From: Podospora bellae-mahoneyi
Lineage: Eukaryota > Ascomycota > Sordariomycetes > Sordariales > Podosporaceae
Reading direction: 5' to 3'
Assembly: GCF_035222275.1 (NCBI RefSeq)
Contig: NC_085882.1
Location: forward strand, 2,983,501-3,047,500
Length of the DNA stretch: 64,000 bases
Positions 59,337-64,000 of this stretch are shown here, one piece after another. Positions within the stretch are counted from its first letter, which is position 1, and each line of letters begins with the position of its first letter. A model generated the notes under the pieces. The model saw only the letters and a list, made by a program, of their open reading frames with translations. It ran no database searches and had not been told where the DNA came from. A program made the translations under genes and the position numbers.

Positions 59337-62300
59337 ATGGCCCCCCAGAAAGTTGCCAGCGTGCGCCACAAATCGAGGCCATCAGCACGACTTGCTCCCT
59401 TCCGCGACGACAGCAGTCTGGTAGCGCTGCGGTACGAGCAGACAAAACAAGCAGAGCCTCCCATTCCCCTTCCACCACCGAGAAATCCTCGCCGCATAAT
59501 GCATCGCCCTGGTTCGACCATCGCATCGTCCTCCCCGAGTTCGCCAATCACCATCAACCCCCCGCCTGTTCCACCGCCGCAAGAAGAGCACCCTCTGTTC
59601 CGCACCCAGCCGTCACCCCGGTCCCCAGCAGACGAGTGGAAGAGAGACTCGGGTCTGGCGCCGACATCTTCTTCGGTTACGCTCCGAGAAGAAGGTGCTG
59701 AAGATCCTGGGTTTCAAAAGTTCCTCGAGGTTATCGATGACGCGGCATCGGTATACTCCTCTGACGAGCAGCAGAACGGCCGAAAGGACGCGTCTCCGAT
59801 CCTAGATATCTTTCCCACTCCACCTCTGCGTATCTCGATTCCTCCTCGTCGCTCCGAGTCTGAGTGTGCGCCCCAGGACAACGGAATTGTATCACCTAGC
59901 CAGACCACGGCGCCGGCATCGCCAGTGACACCAACACGTCAAACGTCTCTCACCAAGAGAATAGGCCAAACACTAGGACTCCGCTCCAAGTCGGAAGGGT
60001 CGAAACGGTTGCGAAAAAAGATGCTTGGCGACGACAAGGCTGCAGCTGCAACGGCCGAGGCTGGTCATGGAACAGCCATGCGGGGCGTGCCGGGGCCGCT
60101 AAAATCGCCTAAACTCCCCGTGCTCCCCAGTTCTCCCACTACCCCAGCAGGGCCCCCTGTCTTGCGCGGCAGCTCTAACAGGGGAAACATTCCTGCAACA
60201 TTAGGATCTTCTGCAACAGCCACCACTCCCACAACCCCCACAGCTCCTACAACTCCTGCAAATACAGGAGACACCACTTTCATGCCTCTCGACACGCCCA
60301 TTCCCGCCGACAGCCTGTGGGACGACCTCGGTGACCTGTCCTTCTCCAAGAGAGGCAGCATCATGTTTGGCGGCAAAAGTGACCCATTCAAGATGTTGAA
60401 GGCCGCCAGTGCAGCCAGCTCGGCGGCAGCTCCCGCGACAGCGACAGAAAAAGAAACCGCGACACCGCTCTCGACGACGACGACGAAATCCCCCGACGCG
60501 GCGGCCACGACGGTATCCAGCGATCGCCCTCCCACCGACTCGGACACGATCATGATAACCCCCGAGAAGACACGCTCGTCGACGCACACCACCACCCTGT
60601 CGGTACCGAGCATTCGCGTCCTGCCGGTAGATGTAGAGAGGGAATCACAAAAGGTGAGATCGCTCTATGAATCGTCTGGCGAGGGCTGTGGCTTGAACTG
60701 GGAGGATGGGGGGCACGTGTCGTCGTCGTCGTATGGTTGCGGCGTCGGCAGCAACACCACCAGTGTTGTCGATCAGCATCATCAGCATCGGCGCCTCGAG
60801 CCCACAGTGGAAGTCCCATCCGAAGAGGAAGAGATAGCAGTTGTGTACGGTTTTCCTTGGCTTTCGTTTCTTCGCATTTTATGCTTATCTTGAGTTTATT
60901 TTTTTTATTTTATTTTTTTGGTTTTTTGGCACACAAGAGTTTACTGACAGCGAGCGCCTTCTTTTTCTCGCTCACGACTACAGATCTTCTTCTACTCCTC
61001 CCTCTTCAAGTCGGGTACCATCAAGCGCAGCCGGTCAGCAACAGCAAGCTCAGCAACAGCAGCAAGCGCCAAGCGACCGTCTCTCAGCGCGTACTACTCC
61101 AGCGTCGAATACACCACGGTCGGCCAGTTCCTTGTCTCCGCTACGAGATAGCCACGCTTCTACCGCGGTCACGAGGAGGGAATATGAAAGGGCGGGTGGT
61201 ATTGAGGACTGGGAGGATGTAGGGTTTTCGGATGTGGATCGGTATGGGTTCATCAGCCAGCGCCCACCTGCAAGACCGGAAACGGCGAGGGCTGGGACCC
61301 CAGAGCTGAGGTCGGCGCAGATGCCGCCTAGAAGGAGGAACGTACTGACCAAGAGACCCATGACGGCTTATTCCGCCACCGGGGGTGGAGGTGGTAGTTT
61401 GGGGGGTTACATTCGACCACCAAGCAGGAAGGTTTCGACGAGGTCACTCAACACTTTTACGAGCGAATTCTCGACTCTGTCGAGGAGATCGACGAGGAGC
61501 TCGATCAGATCGGCGACGAATCGGTTGCCGCATAATAGGGATCGGAGGTGGATGGATGAAGCGGGGGACATGCTTGCTTTGCAGGCGGGACTGACGGGGA
61601 TCAACACGGATGATCATGGGGATGGGGGAGGGGTGGGGTTTGCCAGCAACGTCGGGGTGAACGGGGGGAAGAACACGGAGGCACAGAAACGTAAGGAGTT
61701 GGAACGGGCCGAGAAGTGGAGGAAGATGGCGACAGTTGTGAATAAGAAGGCTGGGTCGTCGTCGTCGGCCTCACAGCCAAGTAGTCAGGGGCAGGGGATG
61801 GATTACGAATTCGACACCAAAAACGCAAAGTTGATTGACAGGACCTGGAAGGGCATCCCGGACTGCTGGCGGGCGGCGGCGTGGTATTCCTTTTTGGCCA
61901 CGAGCGCCAGGCAGTGGAAGAGCACCGAGACGGACGACTACTTGATTGCCGAATTTACGAGGCTGCAGCACGAGAGCTCGCCGGATGATGTGCAGATTGA
62001 CCTGGACGTGCCGAGGACGATTAACGGGCATATCATGTTCCGCAAGCGGTATCGTGGCGGTCAGAGGCTGCTTTTCAGGGTGCTGCATGCCATCTCGCTG
62101 TTTTTTCCCGAGTTGGGCTATGTGCAGGGGATGGCGCCCCTTGCGGCGACGCTGCTGTGTTATTTTGACGAGGAGAGGTGTTTCGTCATGCTAGTGAGGA
62201 TGTGGCGGTACCGCGGGCTGGAGCACCTTTACAAGCCCGGCTTTGCGGAGCTGATGGGGGTGCTGGAGGACTTTGAGAACAGGTGGCTGGCCGGGAAGGA

Positions 62301-62733
62301 CGTGGCGGCCAAGCTCAAGGAGCTGGCGATTGATGCCACGGCGTATGGGACGAGGTGGTACCTGACGCTGTTCAACTTGAGCATTCCGTTCCCGGCGCAG
62401 CTGAGGGTGTGGGATGTCTTTATGCTGCTGGGGGAGTGCCCGCCTCCAAATTATGAGGAGCAGCAGCAGCAGCTGGGGGAAAAGGAAAAGGGGAAGGGAC
62501 CCGGGTTGGGAGCCACGGGTGTGCCAAAGGGGCTGGATATCCTGCATGCCACGAGCGCGGCGCTGATTAGTGCGTTGAGGGATGTGTTGCTTGATTCGGA
62601 CTTTGAGAACGCGATGAAGGCGCTGACGGCTTGGATTCCGATTAAGGATGAGGATTTGCTCATGAAGGTTACGAGGGCCGAGTGGAGGGTTCATCATAAG
62701 GAGGGGGGTGGGGGGAGCAAGTGGAAGATGTGA
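59337..62733 (+). CDS. TBC-domain Rab GTPase-activating protein
   Basis: Exons 59337-60844 and 60984-62733 (139-nt intron GTACGG...CTACAG) give 1085 residues. The N-terminal 750 residues are Ser/Pro/Thr-rich and probably disordered, with patches such as LTKRIGQTLGLRSKSEGSKR and a glutamine stretch near 520. The TBC domain occupies about 770-1060: RTWKGIPDCWRAAAWYSFLA, the arginine finger in QIDLDVPRT (near 840) and the glutamine finger in LGYVQGMAPLAA (near 881). Both catalytic fingers are present, so it should stimulate GTP hydrolysis by a Rab protein in membrane traffic. The intron contains an in-frame stop (60891-60893), so retention would give a 518-residue product without the TBC domain. 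Specific Rab partner is unknown. Confidence 0.9.
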
Positions 62734-62966
62734 GGAGTTTTGTTGGAGGGCCTTTTTTTCTATTCATTTTTTTTTCTCTTGGGTCGTTTTTTTTTGTTTG
62801 TTTGTTTGTTGGTTGGTTGGTGCCTGTTGCTCGAAAAGGAGATTGACAGGACACACAGGCATTCTTTTCTGTGCAGACAAGTTTGATACCCCCCGTTTAC
62901 TTTTTTTTTTGTTTCTCTGGTACGAGATTTGTTATTCCCCCCTATTGCGATTTGGTTTGAGCGTTT

Positions 62967-62999
<33 letters not shown>

Positions 63000-64000
63000 G
63001 TTATTGTTGGTGTTTTTTTTATTTTCGGTGTGTGGTTCTTGTCTTGTTGTGGGATAGATTGAGGAAAGTGAGAGATGGATGCTTTTGATGGAATGTTTTC
63101 TGCCCTATTTCTCTTTTTAATGTTAGCTTGACGGGTTAGTTTAGCTGGCTAGGTCGTCCACGTCCTTTGACAGGACTTGTGTGTTTCTTTTGTCTTTGAA
63201 GGATGGTGTGGATGAGTGGTGATGAGATGGTGCTGTTATAACTGTTGGGATGGGATGGATGGTGGATGGGTAGGGTTAGATTGATGTGGTTGCTGGAAGA
63301 GAGGGTGAGAAGTAAGAGAATGTAAATACATACATACCTATGATACTGACACGTGAATTTATGGATCATTCGAGGTGCTGGGTCAAGTGTGTGGGTGTTG
63401 TGCGTGGTCGGTTTCTCTGAGAGAGACTGTTCAGAGGTTGGTCTGCAGGCTGTCTTGTATCTTTTGTCTATTATCTAGATTCAAATGGAGCTTTCGAACT
63501 CTTGACCATTTGTGGTATCGAGAAGATGCCATAGTTTCCGCTAAATCTTTCTGCTAATTAGCAATTTCACAATTCATACCACCCGGCAGTTTACACTTAA
63601 GGAGACTTTCATCACTCATCGAAATAAATAGCTTATATTCAGATACCAACTAGCTAGATATGTCACCACTATTCAGTACCTATCAACACCATCTTCGACA
63701 AGTTCGCCCCAGCTCTCATTTTCCCCTGCAGACATAACAACAACATGGCTTTCCACCTAGCAACAACCTACCCCACGGAGAAATTATTTAAGACGAGACC
63801 AGAAAGATTATCATATCAAAGCAATCTCGGGACTGTCAAGGCCAGAGAGGAGAAAACACAGTGAGACCATCGTAAAAGGTTGGCGTGTCCCCCGAGTCTG
63901 ATAAACAGCGGGCTTGGAGGTTGAGGCTGGCTTTGGGTGTTGTGATGGAAAGAAATGCGGCCAAGGTGCTGGGGGAGCGGCTCGATGTACTGGACAATGA
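62734..64000. other. 3' flank, no gene in window
   Basis: T-rich sequence and a (TTG)n tract at about 62968-62997 lie downstream of the TBC gene. The remaining kilobase holds only short frames without character; it may be the flank of a gene beyond the window. Confidence 0.5.
62968..62997. repeat. (TTG)n microsatellite
   Basis: About ten TTG triplets in the likely 3' UTR of the TBC gene. Confidence 0.85.

Overview
This window is nuclear DNA from a filamentous ascomycete, most likely a sordariomycete and probably Sordariales. The signs are short introns (about 50-140 nt, GTRNGT donors, CTAAC/CTGAC-like branch points, YAG acceptors), genes 0.5-3 kb apart on both strands, CT-rich leaders, and a fungal gene set: an NRC-2-type AGC kinase, the chitin synthase chaperone Chs7, DASH subunit Dad3 and allantoicase. 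I see no transposon, virus-like element, CRISPR array, tRNA or rRNA.

Layout. 3.5-6.5 kb: a Nudix diphosphoinositol-polyphosphate hydrolase and an unrecognised acidic protein, both on +. 7-11.4 kb: a small one-helix membrane protein (-), mitochondrial ribosomal protein uS5m (+), Dad3 (-) and a tiny lysine/glycine-rich protein (-). 12.7-21.7 kb: HSP90 co-chaperone p23/Sba1 (-), ESCRT-III Vps24 (+), the mRNA export adaptor Yra1 with an 863-nt intron (-), a 48-residue Ost4 (-), the CCCH protein Tma46 (+) and a short-chain dehydrogenase (-). 23-34.4 kb: a C2H2/AT-hook protein, the NRC-2 kinase, a four-helix membrane protein and a repeat-bearing mitochondrial protein, all +. 34.8-44.7 kb: Rix7, a mitochondrial carrier, an LYR/DUF1763-like protein and a sugar transporter, all -. 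47.7-62.7 kb: Chs7 (+), a cytochrome b561-type protein (-), allantoicase (+), an ankyrin/DIL protein (+) and a TBC Rab-GAP (+).

These genes form no cluster or single pathway. They are housekeeping genes for translation and ribosome assembly, mitochondria, membrane traffic, cell wall and nitrogen salvage, each with its own promoter. The splice models were built by hand from donor and acceptor sites and checked for frame: 33 introns in 19 of the 25 genes. Four stretches over 2.5 kb (1-3507, 44.7-47.7 kb, 56.1-59.3 kb and the mixed 28.3-33.2 kb spacers) hold no gene I can defend.

I found no clearly new biological system. The best leads are the outsized Yra1 intron, which appears to sit at the same codon position as the autoregulatory intron of yeast YRA1; an 18-nt exon in p23 that resembles the end of the preceding exon; six introns that read straight through without a stop, which will mislead gene callers; and a sugar transporter whose conserved N-terminal frame has no ATG.
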